Source: Lachnospiraceae bacterium
Lineage (GTDB): Bacteria; Bacillota; Clostridia; Lachnospirales; Anaerotignaceae
Direction: 5' to 3'
DNA length: 64,000 nucleotides
Assembly (NCBI GenBank): GCA_019422065.1
Contig: JAHZEA010000002.1
Location: 76,096 to 140,095, forward strand
Below are positions 34,943-43,796 of the stretch, one piece after another. Each line of letters begins with the position of its first letter. The stretch's first letter is position 1. The notes beneath the pieces are model-generated. The model saw nothing but the letters and a program-made list of their open reading frames with translations, made no database searches and was not told the origin of the DNA. Both the position numbers and the translations under genes were made by a program.

Positions 34943-35215
34943 TTAGCAGCCCTCCTTAAAATTAAACTCTCTATCCCATGGCCATGGGTTGTCGTCCCAC
35001 TGCCACCTGTCCTCACATCTGTTAATTGAACGGAATGAGCAAACAGGACCTGCTACTTTTTCATATTTGCCTCTTACAGCGTCAGCGGCTTTTACTATTT
35101 TGTTATACTCCGCTATTGCCTCGGCATTATCAGGGTGCGTATCAAGATAAAGCCCTAAGTCTACAGCCATAAAATCCAGTTCCATTAATTTCATTAAAAG
35201 AGTTTCTCTATCCAT
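34943..35215 (-). CDS. cotJB: Spore coat protein CotJB
   Basis: A 90-residue CotJB protein with the family pattern LLMKLMELDFMAVDLGLYLDTHP near the start and the NPWPWD motif near the end. The frame extends to 35224, but AGGAGGTG with a 6-base gap supports the ATG at 35215, whose A is the last base of the cotJA stop. It is the middle gene of cotJABC and is expected to be made in the mother cell during sporulation. Confidence 0.93.
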   Translation of the reverse strand: MDRETLLMKLMELDFMAVDLGLYLDTHPDNAEAIAEYNKIVKAADAVRGKYEKVAGPVCSFRSINRCEDRWQWDDNPWPWDREFNFKEGC

Positions 35216-35496
35216 CAATCGCACCTCCTCATTTTATTGCATTTATTTTCATACGGCATATTAAGGCTTTTAAATGTTGTGCCTGCTATAAGGCTTTCTT
35301 CAGCACTCATAATATCAAAATCCGTCTGATAAGGAACATAAGCCTCAGCAAGGCCTGAATGTTCTATAACACAGTCATTGCAGTCTGCTGCTTCATAGCA
35401 AAAGTCATCTGGTGTAATATCGCATGGGTCAGGGCATCTTCCGGCTGTTTTGTGGCAGCTGAAAATTTTATAATAATTATCATATACCTGTCGCAT
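35215..35496 (-). CDS. cotJA: Spore coat protein CotJA
   Basis: A 93-residue CotJA-like protein. The C-terminal half has the family core GLAEAYVPYQTDFDIMSAEESLIAGTTFKSLNMPY. The N-terminal half adds an unusual run of cysteines (CHKTAGRCPDPCDITPDDFC, then CNDC), longer than in Bacillus CotJA. AGGAGG precedes the ATG. It is the first gene of cotJABC, which are all nearly contiguous. A candidate sporulation promoter lies about 30 bases upstream. Confidence 0.88.
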   Translation of the reverse strand: MRQVYDNYYKIFSCHKTAGRCPDPCDITPDDFCYEAADCNDCVIEHSGLAEAYVPYQTDFDIMSAEESLIAGTTFKSLNMPYENKCNKMRRCD

Positions 35497-35526
35497 TGTC
35501 TGCCTCCTGTTTTTTATTGAGCAGTT

Positions 35527-35554
35527 TATATTATGTTTAAAGCCTTAATTTGGT
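35527..35554 (-). promoter_or_regulatory. Candidate sigma-K/sigma-E promoter of cotJABC
   Basis: The minus strand reads AC-N17-CATAATATA, which fits the mother-cell pattern AC-N16/17-CATAnnnTA and is about 30 bases upstream of the cotJA start. The pattern is short and could arise by chance in AT-rich DNA. Confidence 0.45.
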
Positions 35555-35723
35555 TACTGGCTAAAAACTTAAAAACAGTTTATTAAAAAAACATTTATTA
35601 TTGGCAGAATGAATTTTATATCTTCTATTTTTGCTAAATTTTTAGCACTGCTATTAATTAAATTCTTATACTGCAAAGTGATTTTAAATTGAAGTTCAAT
35701 TATAAAAATGAAATTTGCGCATA

Positions 35724-35754
35724 AAAACCCCCGAACATAATGTTCGGGGGTTTT
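35724..35754. terminator. Intrinsic terminator after nrdG
   Basis: A perfect 14-bp stem (35724-35737 with 35741-35754) with a 3-base loop; GC-rich core CCCCCGAACA. A- and T-runs flank both sides. It closes the nrdD-nrdG operon on the minus strand. Confidence 0.92.
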
Positions 35755-35757
35755 TAT

Positions 35758-36276
35758 TTAAACACTAAATAAAACTATTTTGTTTTGGGCAAGTGTCTTT
35801 TTAACATCTATTATCCTTTGGTTTCGGCTGCCTTTAAATTTAAGTGTTATGTCCTTTTCTTCCTCCACAAACCTGCCATCTACAAGTACATCTATGTAAG
35901 ACAGAAACTCATTTGTAAATTGGCAGTTTGCCCTGCTGTTTCCCGTTATCTCCTCAAATGTAAAGCCGGAATAACACCATATATCTTTATCAGTAAAATT
36001 CTGACGCACTTTTTTGCATAACGCAGTCAGTTCTTCTTGATTTTCAGCCTCAAAAGGCTCACCGCCCAAAAGCGTAAGACCTTTTATATAGCTTGGTGCC
36101 AATGCATTAAGAATTTCTTTTTCTGTTTCTTTGGTATATTCATTGCCGTACTTAAAATCCCATGTAGCCTGATTAAAGCAGTTTTTGCAGTGGTGGCGGC
36201 AGCCGGAAACAAAAAGTGAAACCCTTACTCCTATACCGTTTGCTATATCTGTTTTTTTTATTTCGCCGTAATTCAT
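35758..36276 (-). CDS. nrdG: Anaerobic ribonucleotide reductase activating protein
   Basis: A 172-residue radical-SAM enzyme that makes the glycyl radical on NrdD. The cluster motif CxxxCxxC is in GCRHHCKNCFNQ near residues 30-41, and the SAM-binding GGEP is in TLLGGEPF near 68-75. Its length matches NrdG. It lies 12 bases after nrdD. Confidence 0.96.
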   Translation of the reverse strand: MNYGEIKKTDIANGIGVRVSLFVSGCRHHCKNCFNQATWDFKYGNEYTKETEKEILNALAPSYIKGLTLLGGEPFEAENQEELTALCKKVRQNFTDKDIWCYSGFTFEEITGNSRANCQFTNEFLSYIDVLVDGRFVEEEKDITLKFKGSRNQRIIDVKKTLAQNKIVLFSV

Positions 36277-36288
36277 ATTAAAAACCTC

Positions 36289-38466
36289 TTAAAGGTGAAG
36301 TACTCTTTCTTTAATCTCTTGTGTTCTGCCCTGATTCCAGAACTGTGTACCTATATAACCGCATGTACGTCTTGCTACATTCATTTTTGTTTGGTCATGG
36401 TTTTTGCAGTTAGGGCATTCCCAAACAAGCTTTCCGTCTTTATCTGTTACTATTTGTATTTCACCCTCATAGCCGCACTGCTGGCAGTAATCACTCTTTG
36501 TATTAAGCTCGGCATAAATAATATTATCGTATATAAACTGCATTACGCTTATTACGGCTTCGATATTGTTCTGCATGTTAGGCACCTCAATATAGCTTAT
36601 AGCGCCGCCCGGTGAAAGAGCTTGGAACTTAGCCTCAAAGGCAAGCTTTGTAAATGCGTCTATTGGCTCTGTAACATGCACATGATAGCTGTTTGTGATA
36701 TAGTTCTTATCTGTAACACCTTTAATTATGCCAAATCTCTTCTGAAGGCACTGAGCAAATTTATATGTTGTGCTCTCAAGCGGTGTGCCGTAAAGGCTGA
36801 AATCAATATTTTCTTTAGCCTTCCATTTTTTGCAGGCATCATTCATATGCTGCATAACTTCAAGAGCAAAAGGCTCAGCCTCTGGGTCTGTATGTGAAAG
36901 GCCTGTCATATATTTTACACACTCATAAAGACCGGCATAGCCAAGGGATATTGTGGAATATCCGCCATAAAGAAGTTTATCTATTGTTTCGCCTTTTTTA
37001 AGTCTTGCCAAAGCACCGTTTTGCCAAAGTATAGGCGCCACATCTGAAACAGTGCCTTTAAGCCTGTTATGACGGCACATAAGCGCTCTGTAGCAAAGGT
37101 CAAGTCTTTCATCGAATATATCCCAGAATTTGTCTACATCTCCGCCAGAAGAAAGGGCAACGTCTACAAGGTTAATTGTTACAACACCCTGATTAAATCT
37201 TCCGTAATATTTAGGCTTGCCGTTTTCGTCAACATACGGTGTAAGGAAGCTTCTGCAACCCATACATGTGTAGCAGTGGCCTTCGCCGTTTTTATCCACC
37301 TTAAGCTCAAGCATTTTCTTTTCGGATATATAATCCGGCACCATTCTTTTAGCTGTGCATTTAGCCGCAAGCTCTGTTAAATAAAAATATGGTGTGCCTT
37401 CTTTAATGTTGTCTTCCTCAAGAACATATATAAGTTTAGGGAATGCCGGTGTAATCCAAACACCATCTTCGTTTTTAACTCCCTGATATCTCTGTTTTAA
37501 TACTTCCTCGATTATAAGAGCAAGGTCGTGCTTTTCCTGCTCGTCCTTTGCCTCATTAAGGTACATAAATACAGTTACAAAAGGCGCCTGTCCGTTTGTT
37601 GTCATAAGTGTTACAACCTGATACTGTATTGTCTGCACACCTTTACATATTTCGTCATGGAGGCGTTTTTCCACTATGTCACTCATAGTTTTTTCAGAAA
37701 CTTCAGCCCCCATTGTTTTAATTTCTTCAATAACTTCTTTTCTTATTTTCTCACGGCTTATCTGAACAAAAGGCGCAAGGTGTGTAAGGCTTATGCTCTG
37801 TCCGCCGTACTGTGAGCTGGCAACCTGAGCTATTATCTGAGTTGCTATATTGCAGGCTGTTGAGAATGTATGCGGCTTTTCAATAAGTGTGCCGCTTATA
37901 ACAGTACCGTTTTGAAGCATATCTTCAAGATTTACAAGGTCGCAGTTGTGCATATGCTGAGCAAAGTAGTCTGCATCATGGAAATGAATAATGCCCTGTT
38001 CATGAGCGTCTACTATATCCTTAGGCAGAAGTATTCTTTTTGTAATATCCTTACTTACTTCTCCTGCCATATAGTCCCTTTGAACACTGTTTACAGTAGG
38101 GTTCTTATTTGAGTTTTCCTGTTTAACTTCCTCGTTGCTGCACTCAATAAGGCTCATTATTTTGTCGTCTGTAGAATTAGCCTTTCTTATAAGAGCTCTC
38201 TGGTATCTGTAAGTTATGTATTTTCTTGCAACAGAAAAAGCTCTTTCAGCCATTATACGGTCTTCTACCATATCCTGTATTTCCTCAACCCCTGCTGCTC
38301 TGCCAAGGTTAAGACATTCTTTTTCTATCTCAAGAGTTATTTTTTCTATCTGCTCTTCTGTAAGCCTTTCGGACTCTACAGCCTCGTTATTTGCTTTTCT
38401 TATAGCCATGCTTATTTTACTGCTGTCAAAAACAGCCTCTGTTCCGTTTCTTTTAATTATCTTCAT
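36289..38466 (-). CDS. nrdD: Anaerobic ribonucleoside-triphosphate reductase
   Basis: A 725-residue class III ribonucleotide reductase that makes deoxyribonucleotides without oxygen. It has an N-terminal ATP-cone (MKIIKRNGTEAVFDSSKI), the barrel domain with conserved HMHNCDLVN and CMGCRSF, and a C-terminal zinc site (CQQCGYEG and CPNCKNHD). The glycyl-radical site is in RRTCGYIGTQFWNQGR near the end. The frame reaches 38487, but no ribosome site precedes that ATG; the ATG at 38466 follows a weak AAAGTGGG. NrdR-like boxes overlap its promoter. Confidence 0.97.
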   Translation of the reverse strand: MKIIKRNGTEAVFDSSKISMAIRKANNEAVESERLTEEQIEKITLEIEKECLNLGRAAGVEEIQDMVEDRIMAERAFSVARKYITYRYQRALIRKANSTDDKIMSLIECSNEEVKQENSNKNPTVNSVQRDYMAGEVSKDITKRILLPKDIVDAHEQGIIHFHDADYFAQHMHNCDLVNLEDMLQNGTVISGTLIEKPHTFSTACNIATQIIAQVASSQYGGQSISLTHLAPFVQISREKIRKEVIEEIKTMGAEVSEKTMSDIVEKRLHDEICKGVQTIQYQVVTLMTTNGQAPFVTVFMYLNEAKDEQEKHDLALIIEEVLKQRYQGVKNEDGVWITPAFPKLIYVLEEDNIKEGTPYFYLTELAAKCTAKRMVPDYISEKKMLELKVDKNGEGHCYTCMGCRSFLTPYVDENGKPKYYGRFNQGVVTINLVDVALSSGGDVDKFWDIFDERLDLCYRALMCRHNRLKGTVSDVAPILWQNGALARLKKGETIDKLLYGGYSTISLGYAGLYECVKYMTGLSHTDPEAEPFALEVMQHMNDACKKWKAKENIDFSLYGTPLESTTYKFAQCLQKRFGIIKGVTDKNYITNSYHVHVTEPIDAFTKLAFEAKFQALSPGGAISYIEVPNMQNNIEAVISVMQFIYDNIIYAELNTKSDYCQQCGYEGEIQIVTDKDGKLVWECPNCKNHDQTKMNVARRTCGYIGTQFWNQGRTQEIKERVLHL

Positions 38467-38826
38467 ATTGCTACCCACTTTCCCCATATATATCTTATGT
38501 GTTTTTATAGCGCCCTTTAATTATACTATATCTTGTGTTTTTTGCAAGTCATTTATACAACATCTGTGCCTCAATGCTATTTTTATATATTTTTTACAAA
38601 ATTTTTGTATACATTAAAAATTTAAACTTATATGTAAATCCGCTGTAAAAAAGCCTGTCTTCTTGCTTTGGCGGCATTATTTATAACTTAAGGCAAAAAA
38701 TTCCCGCGAACAAAATTTAATGTCAAGCGTTAATAATAAACAAAAAATTATTAACTTTTGAACTTAAAGCTGCTAAAAGCATTCTTTAAATGTCATATAA
38801 AATATACCATTATCACAATTTCGAAA
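38467..38826. other. nrdD upstream region
   Basis: A non-coding region between the AEC transporter stop and nrdD. The right half holds a 9-bp AT-only inverted repeat (GTTAATAAT 38729-38737, ATTATTAAC 38747-38755), which could be a weak terminator for the AEC gene. The left half has the nrdD promoter and NrdR-like boxes. Nothing else is recognised. Confidence 0.6.
38520..38570 (-). promoter_or_regulatory. nrdD promoter with tandem NrdR-like boxes
   Basis: On the minus strand TTGCAA-N16-TATAAT forms a promoter. The box ACACAAGATATAGTAT (38523-38538) lies between its -35 and -10 parts. A second, weaker copy (38555-38570) sits 32 bases upstream, the usual three-turn NrdR spacing. Repression by NrdR is likely. 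Confidence 0.55.
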
Positions 38827-39783
38827 TCACAATATATAGCCCATACTTCTGAATATAAATATCCAGAAAGTAAGTGTAACAGTTGAAAGCAATGTAGTTG
38901 ATACAACAGTACTTGATGTAAGAGCACCGTCGTGGCCCATACTTTTAGCCATTACATAACATGTAGGTGTTGAGCAGGCTCCAAGCATTATCATAAGAGC
39001 TATAAGTTTTTGGTCTGTAAAGCCCATTTTAACGGCAATAGGCAGAAATACTGCCGGAAGCACAACAAGCTTTATAGCAGAAGCTACTGCTGTAAGACCT
39101 ATTTTAGAACGCATTTTTGAAAATTCAAAGCTGGCGCCTATGGCCAAAAGAGCAAGAGGCGTAGTAAGGGATGAAATGCTTGTAAAAGTTTTTTGAACCA
39201 TTGTAGGAAGCTGAAGCTTTAAAGCCGAAGCTATAAGGCCTATTGCTATACCGTCTATAATAGGGTTTTTAATAATATTTATAATAGCTGTTTTTATTCT
39301 TTTGCCTGCCTCAGAAGCAGAAACCTTCTCCGGCGACTCCAGTGTAAGAACAAGCACGGCAAATACGTTAAAAAGCGGTACACTGCCTATCATCATAAGA
39401 GGCACCATTCCGGCATCGCCGTAAATATTGGTTATGTATGCCGCACCCAGTATAGCTGCACTTGAGCGGTATGAAACCTGAACGAACTCACCTGTAACTT
39501 TTTTGTCTTTTATAAATATTTTTGCAAGTATCCATATAACAACAAAAGCTATTGTTGTAGCTGCGGCACAGAATAAAACATACTTAACATCAAAATCCGA
39601 ATAAAGGTCTATCCCCCACATATCCATAAAAAGCATAACAGGGAGAGTTACTTTAAAAACAAGCTTATCGCTTATTTTAAGAAAGCTCTCTGTAAAAAAG
39701 CCTTTTCGGTTGAGTATATAGCCTAGAACCATTACCAAAAAAACAGGTATTGTTGAATTAAGGCTGAATATTAAACTGTCCAT
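38827..39783 (-). CDS. AEC family transporter
   Basis: A 318-residue membrane protein with about 10 segments in two five-helix halves, the layout of the auxin efflux carrier/bile-acid-type fold. It opens VFLVMVLGYILNRKGFF and contains IIDGIAIGLIASAL near residue 193, and the conserved GACSTPTCYVMAK near 269-281. Bacterial members (for example MleP-like) carry malate or other organic acids; the substrate is unknown. It stands between nrdD and a MATE gene. Confidence 0.87.
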   Translation of the reverse strand: MDSLIFSLNSTIPVFLVMVLGYILNRKGFFTESFLKISDKLVFKVTLPVMLFMDMWGIDLYSDFDVKYVLFCAAATTIAFVVIWILAKIFIKDKKVTGEFVQVSYRSSAAILGAAYITNIYGDAGMVPLMMIGSVPLFNVFAVLVLTLESPEKVSASEAGKRIKTAIINIIKNPIIDGIAIGLIASALKLQLPTMVQKTFTSISSLTTPLALLAIGASFEFSKMRSKIGLTAVASAIKLVVLPAVFLPIAVKMGFTDQKLIALMIMLGACSTPTCYVMAKSMGHDGALTSSTVVSTTLLSTVTLTFWIFIFRSMGYIL

Positions 39784-39853
39784 ATAATGCCACCCCCAAA
39801 AGAATAATTGTTTTAAACCGCTTATTTCTTTAAATAATTTTTTGCTTTACTAT

Positions 39854-39902
39854 GCAAAAAAGCGGGCTTATAGGCTTAATAACCTATAAAACCCACTTTT
39901 TA
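39854..39902 (-). terminator. Intrinsic terminator after the MATE gene
   Basis: An interrupted hairpin pairing TTATAGG with CCTATAA and the outer GGG/CCC, with A/T-runs. It closes the queD-queE-folE-queC-MATE run on the minus strand. Confidence 0.75.
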
Positions 39903-39965
39903 CCGCACAAAAACAACACAAGCGGTTTATTTAATTTTTATTTTTACAAATATACAACATTTATT

Positions 39966-41333
39966 TCAGTTTTTCAATACCTCAATGTCATCTTTTGGCA
40001 GTTGGCTGAAAAATTTCTTTAAAAAGAATACACAAAATACAGCCGCCAACAAGTCACTTACAGGCTGAGAAGCCTGCACTCCTAAAAGCCCCCAAAACAT
40101 AGGCAGTATAATAACTGCCGGTATAAAAAACAGCCCCTGACGTGAAATTGATGTAAGTGTTGCCTCTACCGGAAGGCCCACCGACTGCAAAAGCATATTG
40201 CTTATTATAGAAAGAGGCTGTATAAACATTGTGGCACACTGTAATTTAAGCGCCAGAGTGCCTATTTCTATAACATCAGGGTCGGACTTTCTGAAAAGCA
40301 CAATTATTTCATCTGCAAAAACAAAGCATACTACAGAAAGAACAAAAAGCATTATCATACCAGTTAATAGTGTAAATTTAAATGCTTTTCTTACTCTGCC
40401 GTATTTTTTGGCACCATATGCAAAGCCGGCTACCGGCTGGAAGCCTTGGCCAAAGCCTAAAAGCACAGCTGTCATTATAAAAGATGTTCTTCCAACAATA
40501 GACATAGCCGAAACAGCGGCATCGCCGTAAGCCATAGCGCCTAAATTAAGCATTATATTAGCTATACTGGCAAGACCCTGACGGAAAAACGACGGAAGTC
40601 CCATTTTAATAATATCTATATAAACAGATAACTTTAATACGGCGTTTTTAATGTTTAAAGACACCATATTGCCCTTTTTTCTTACACAGAAGAATAAAAG
40701 TATAAGAAAGCTTATAAACTGGCTTATAAGGGTAGCTATAGCGGCTCCGCCTATACCTAAATCAAAAACAAATATAAAAATAGGGTCCAATATTATATTA
40801 AGCACACCGCCGAATGAAAGGCCTACCATAGAGAAAAACGCCCTGCCCTGAGAACGCATAATATTATTTAAAACAAAAGATGTGCATATAAAAGGTGTGC
40901 CTATGAATATGTACATTGAATAGCTTTGTGCATAAGGCAGTATAGTAGGTGTAGCGCCTAAAATAGAAACTATCTGCCTGTTAAAAACCATGCCTAAAAC
41001 CGCTATTATTACTCCTAAAATAAAAGTAATAACAAATGCCGATGCGGCTATTTCAGAGGCCTTTTCAGTATCCTTCTGCCCCAAAAGCCTTGAAATATTG
41101 CTTCCGGCACCCATACCAAAAAGAAATCCTAAAGCCTGCATAATGCTCATTACAGAAAACACAACACCTACAGCACCCGATGCGCTGGTATTAATCTGCG
41201 AAACAAAGAATGTATCTGCCGTATTGTAAATAGCCGAAACAAGCATGCTTACAATCATAGGCAGAGCCAGAGCTGGTATAAGGCGCTCAACAGGCTGGGT
41301 TGTCATTTTTACAAACTGGCTTTCTTTTTCCAT
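39966..41333 (-). CDS. MATE family transporter downstream of queC
   Basis: A 455-residue MATE exporter with 12 membrane segments and the family patterns LALPMIVSMLVSAIYNTADTFFVS near residue 22 and GMGAGSNISRLLGQ near 73-86. It starts at the ATG at 41333 behind AAGGGGTG; the GTG at 41339 is too close to the site. It begins 26 bases after queC with no terminator between, so it is probably part of the queuosine operon. Whether it moves a deazapurine is an inference. Confidence 0.87.
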   Translation of the reverse strand: MEKESQFVKMTTQPVERLIPALALPMIVSMLVSAIYNTADTFFVSQINTSASGAVGVVFSVMSIMQALGFLFGMGAGSNISRLLGQKDTEKASEIAASAFVITFILGVIIAVLGMVFNRQIVSILGATPTILPYAQSYSMYIFIGTPFICTSFVLNNIMRSQGRAFFSMVGLSFGGVLNIILDPIFIFVFDLGIGGAAIATLISQFISFLILLFFCVRKKGNMVSLNIKNAVLKLSVYIDIIKMGLPSFFRQGLASIANIMLNLGAMAYGDAAVSAMSIVGRTSFIMTAVLLGFGQGFQPVAGFAYGAKKYGRVRKAFKFTLLTGMIMLFVLSVVCFVFADEIIVLFRKSDPDVIEIGTLALKLQCATMFIQPLSIISNMLLQSVGLPVEATLTSISRQGLFFIPAVIILPMFWGLLGVQASQPVSDLLAAVFCVFFLKKFFSQLPKDDIEVLKN

Positions 41334-41359
41334 AAACACTCACCCCTTACATACTTATA

Positions 41360-42043
41360 TTAATTTAAAGCCGGGTCTTTTACTCCGTTCTTTTCAAAGG
41401 CTTTTGCCCTGTCTATGCATGTGCCGCATTTTCCGCACGGCTTATCTCCGCCTTCGTAACAGCTCCATGTAAGCTCATAAGGCACTTTAAGCCTAAGGCC
41501 TTCTTTTACAATATCTGCTTTTGTTAAATTAACAAAAGGGGCTTTAATTTTAAGCTGCTTACCGCTTCCAATAAAAACCGCATCAGCCATGGCATTATTA
41601 AACTCATCTGAGCAGTCCGGATAAGCGCTTCCTGCTGCGTCGTCGCTGTGAGCGCCATAATATATAACGCTGCAATCCTTAGAAAGTGCCACACTTGCCG
41701 CAGTTGATATAAAAAGACCGTTTCTAAACGGCACATAAGTGCTTACAGGCTTTCCGTCGGTTTCTTTAAGCTGCTCATCATAGCTTTTTTCCGGTATTTC
41801 GTTTTTTGAGCCTTCAAGAAGTGAGCAGTCGCTATACTTAAAAATCTGGGTTAAATCTACAGTCAGTCTTTCAACTTTATAATAATCGGCTACTTTCTTT
41901 GCTGCCTCTACTTCTTTTTTATGTTTCTGACCATAAAATACAGAAAGGGCAACTACATTTTCGGCGCCGTATTTTTCCACAGCCATGGCAAGGCATGTAC
42001 TGCTGTCAAGTCCGCCGCTGAACAAAACAAGTGCTTTTTCCAT
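41360..42043 (-). CDS. queC: 7-cyano-7-deazaguanine synthase
   Basis: This 227-residue PP-loop enzyme turns 7-carboxy-7-deazaguanine into preQ0 with ATP and ammonia. The ATP pyrophosphatase loop is LFSGGLDSSTCL near residues 7-18. The zinc site is formed by CYEGGDKPCGKCGTC near 196-210. It follows folE by 42 bases in the queDE-folE-queC operon. Confidence 0.96.
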   Translation of the reverse strand: MEKALVLFSGGLDSSTCLAMAVEKYGAENVVALSVFYGQKHKKEVEAAKKVADYYKVERLTVDLTQIFKYSDCSLLEGSKNEIPEKSYDEQLKETDGKPVSTYVPFRNGLFISTAASVALSKDCSVIYYGAHSDDAAGSAYPDCSDEFNNAMADAVFIGSGKQLKIKAPFVNLTKADIVKEGLRLKVPYELTWSCYEGGDKPCGKCGTCIDRAKAFEKNGVKDPALN

Positions 42044-42085
42044 AACACTTATGCCTCCTTTTTTCTTATTCTTTAATTTATCTAC

Positions 42086-42664
42086 TTATTTCCTTAACCT
42101 CATTTGAAGCGCTATATCATCGGCAAAACGACCCCTTAAAGCGCTGGTGTATGTTTTAGCTGATGTCTTTTTTATTCCCCTTGCAGTCATGCAGCTATGG
42201 CAGCCTTCTATAAGCACAGCCACATCCTGAGAGCCTGTTACCATTTCTATAATCTCGGCTATATCTGTTCCAATTCTTTCCTGAAGCTGAAGGCGCTTTG
42301 ACACCATATCGGCAATACGTGCTATTTTGCTTAAGCCTATAACCTTGCCCCTTGGCATATATGCTACAGTTACTTTCATGTCATACATAAGCGCCAAATG
42401 GTGCTCACAGTAGCTGAATATATCTATATCCCTAACTATTACCATGTCACTGCTTTCCTGAGAAAATGTTAGGTCATCCTCAAATGTTTTATCGAACATC
42501 TGGGCTATTTCAGCATTGGTATAGTTCATGCCCTCAAATACCTCGGCATACATTTCGGCTACTCTTTTAGGTGTATCAATAAGGCCTTCCCTATCTGGGT
42601 CATCGCCTAAAGCCTCTATAATGCCTCTTATATGTTCTTTTATTTTTTCTTTATCTATTGCCAT
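42086..42664 (-). CDS. folE: GTP cyclohydrolase I
   Basis: A 192-residue enzyme that opens GTP to 7,8-dihydroneopterin triphosphate, the entry point of both folate and queuosine. Signatures are DTPKRVAEMY near residues 26-35, SYCEHHLALM near 83-92 (zinc Cys and His), PRGKVIGLSKIARI and EGCHSCMTARGIKK near 153-166. In this operon it supplies QueD. Confidence 0.96.
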   Translation of the reverse strand: MAIDKEKIKEHIRGIIEALGDDPDREGLIDTPKRVAEMYAEVFEGMNYTNAEIAQMFDKTFEDDLTFSQESSDMVIVRDIDIFSYCEHHLALMYDMKVTVAYMPRGKVIGLSKIARIADMVSKRLQLQERIGTDIAEIIEMVTGSQDVAVLIEGCHSCMTARGIKKTSAKTYTSALRGRFADDIALQMRLRK

Positions 42665-42677
42665 TATATCACCTTTT

Positions 42678-43346
42678 TTAAACTCCCCGCTTATCCGGGT
42701 CCCAAATTATTTTATGCATCTGAAGCTGCAAATTAACGTTATTAAGCTTGTTTTCCTTCATAAAATCTACTATTTCTTCCGGGTTTATGCTGCCGAAAAC
42801 AGGGCTTATATAAACACGGCATTTTTCCGTTAAATCGTATTTTGTAATTATATAAAGCGCCTTTTGTAAATCTTCTCTGTTTGAGGATACAAACTTTACT
42901 ACATCGTTTTTATCAAGAACATCAAAGTTTGAAAGGAGCATTTTATCTTCCATACCGCTGGATTTAAGCTTATAGTCCATAGTAAAATACGGCCTGTTTG
43001 GTATGTGGCAAAACTGTTTTAAATCTATACTGCCGTTTGTTTCTATCTCACAGCTTAAAGACTTATCAGAAGCTATTTTTTCCAAAAGCTCTTTTATACC
43101 ATCTCTTAAAAGCGGCTCTCCACCGGTTAATGTTACGTTTTTAATTCCTGTTTCTTTAATTTTGCTGTAAATTTCGTCCGTTGTCATTAAAGTATAAGGC
43201 GCATTTTCTTCATTTGCCCATTTTGTATCACAGTATGAGCAGTTTAAATTACAAAAAGCAAAACGCACAAAAACAGCCAGCTGACCGGCTCTTGCTCCTT
43301 CACCGTTTATACTTTCAAATATTTCCACAACTTTAAAAACACTCAT
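42678..43346 (-). CDS. queE: 7-carboxy-7-deazaguanine synthase (radical SAM)
   Basis: A 222-residue radical SAM enzyme that contracts 6-carboxytetrahydropterin to 7-carboxy-7-deazaguanine. The cluster motif is FCNLNCSYCDTKW near residues 32-44, preceded by INGEGARAGQLAVFVRF, with TLTGGEPLL near 73-81. It lies 14 bases before folE and 14 bases after queD. Confidence 0.95.
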   Translation of the reverse strand: MSVFKVVEIFESINGEGARAGQLAVFVRFAFCNLNCSYCDTKWANEENAPYTLMTTDEIYSKIKETGIKNVTLTGGEPLLRDGIKELLEKIASDKSLSCEIETNGSIDLKQFCHIPNRPYFTMDYKLKSSGMEDKMLLSNFDVLDKNDVVKFVSSNREDLQKALYIITKYDLTEKCRVYISPVFGSINPEEIVDFMKENKLNNVNLQLQMHKIIWDPDKRGV

Positions 43347-43360
43347 TAAAGCACCTTCTT

Positions 43361-43780
43361 TTAACCGAAATACGACGCCATATTATCCGGCGTTTCGTAC
43401 ACTGCCGTCATTCTTACTTTATAGCCTTTTTCAGACATTTTATCGAATATATATTTAGCCAAGTTTTCTGCTGTAGGCCTGAAATCCAGCTCTATAACCC
43501 TGAAATTTTCATCCAAAAGTGCATTAAGTGTGTTTTGTTTTAAAGAGCCGCGCTCTATAATAAGGCTGTGGTCCAGATAATCGGCTATTTCTTTTAAATC
43601 TTTTTTTAAATCGCCGAAATCCACAATCATCCCCCTGAAAGCGCCTTCGTTTTGTATTGTCTGAGAATATATTTCTGCTTCAACTGTCCATCTGTGGCCG
43701 TGGATATTGGCACACTTGCCATTATAGTCTTTAAGAAAATGTGCTGAGTCGAAGCTTTGTTTTGTTTTGATAGTATACAT
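43361..43780 (-). CDS. queD: 6-carboxytetrahydropterin synthase
   Basis: A 139-residue PTPS-fold enzyme. It has the zinc His residues in DSAHFL and NIHGHRW, the catalytic Cys in KCANIHGHRW near residues 22-31, and EIDHS-like LDHSLI near 71 and AVYETPDNMASY near 126. It is the first gene of the operon, with GGAGT before the ATG and a candidate preQ1 leader upstream. Confidence 0.95.
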   Translation of the reverse strand: MYTIKTKQSFDSAHFLKDYNGKCANIHGHRWTVEAEIYSQTIQNEGAFRGMIVDFGDLKKDLKEIADYLDHSLIIERGSLKQNTLNALLDENFRVIELDFRPTAENLAKYIFDKMSEKGYKVRMTAVYETPDNMASYFG

Positions 43781-43796
43781 TTTTTACTCCTTTCCG

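Noticed and set aside
38729..38755. AT-only inverted repeat downstream of the AEC gene as a firm terminator
   Set aside because: The stem has almost no GC pairs, so it is recorded only as a possible weak terminator.
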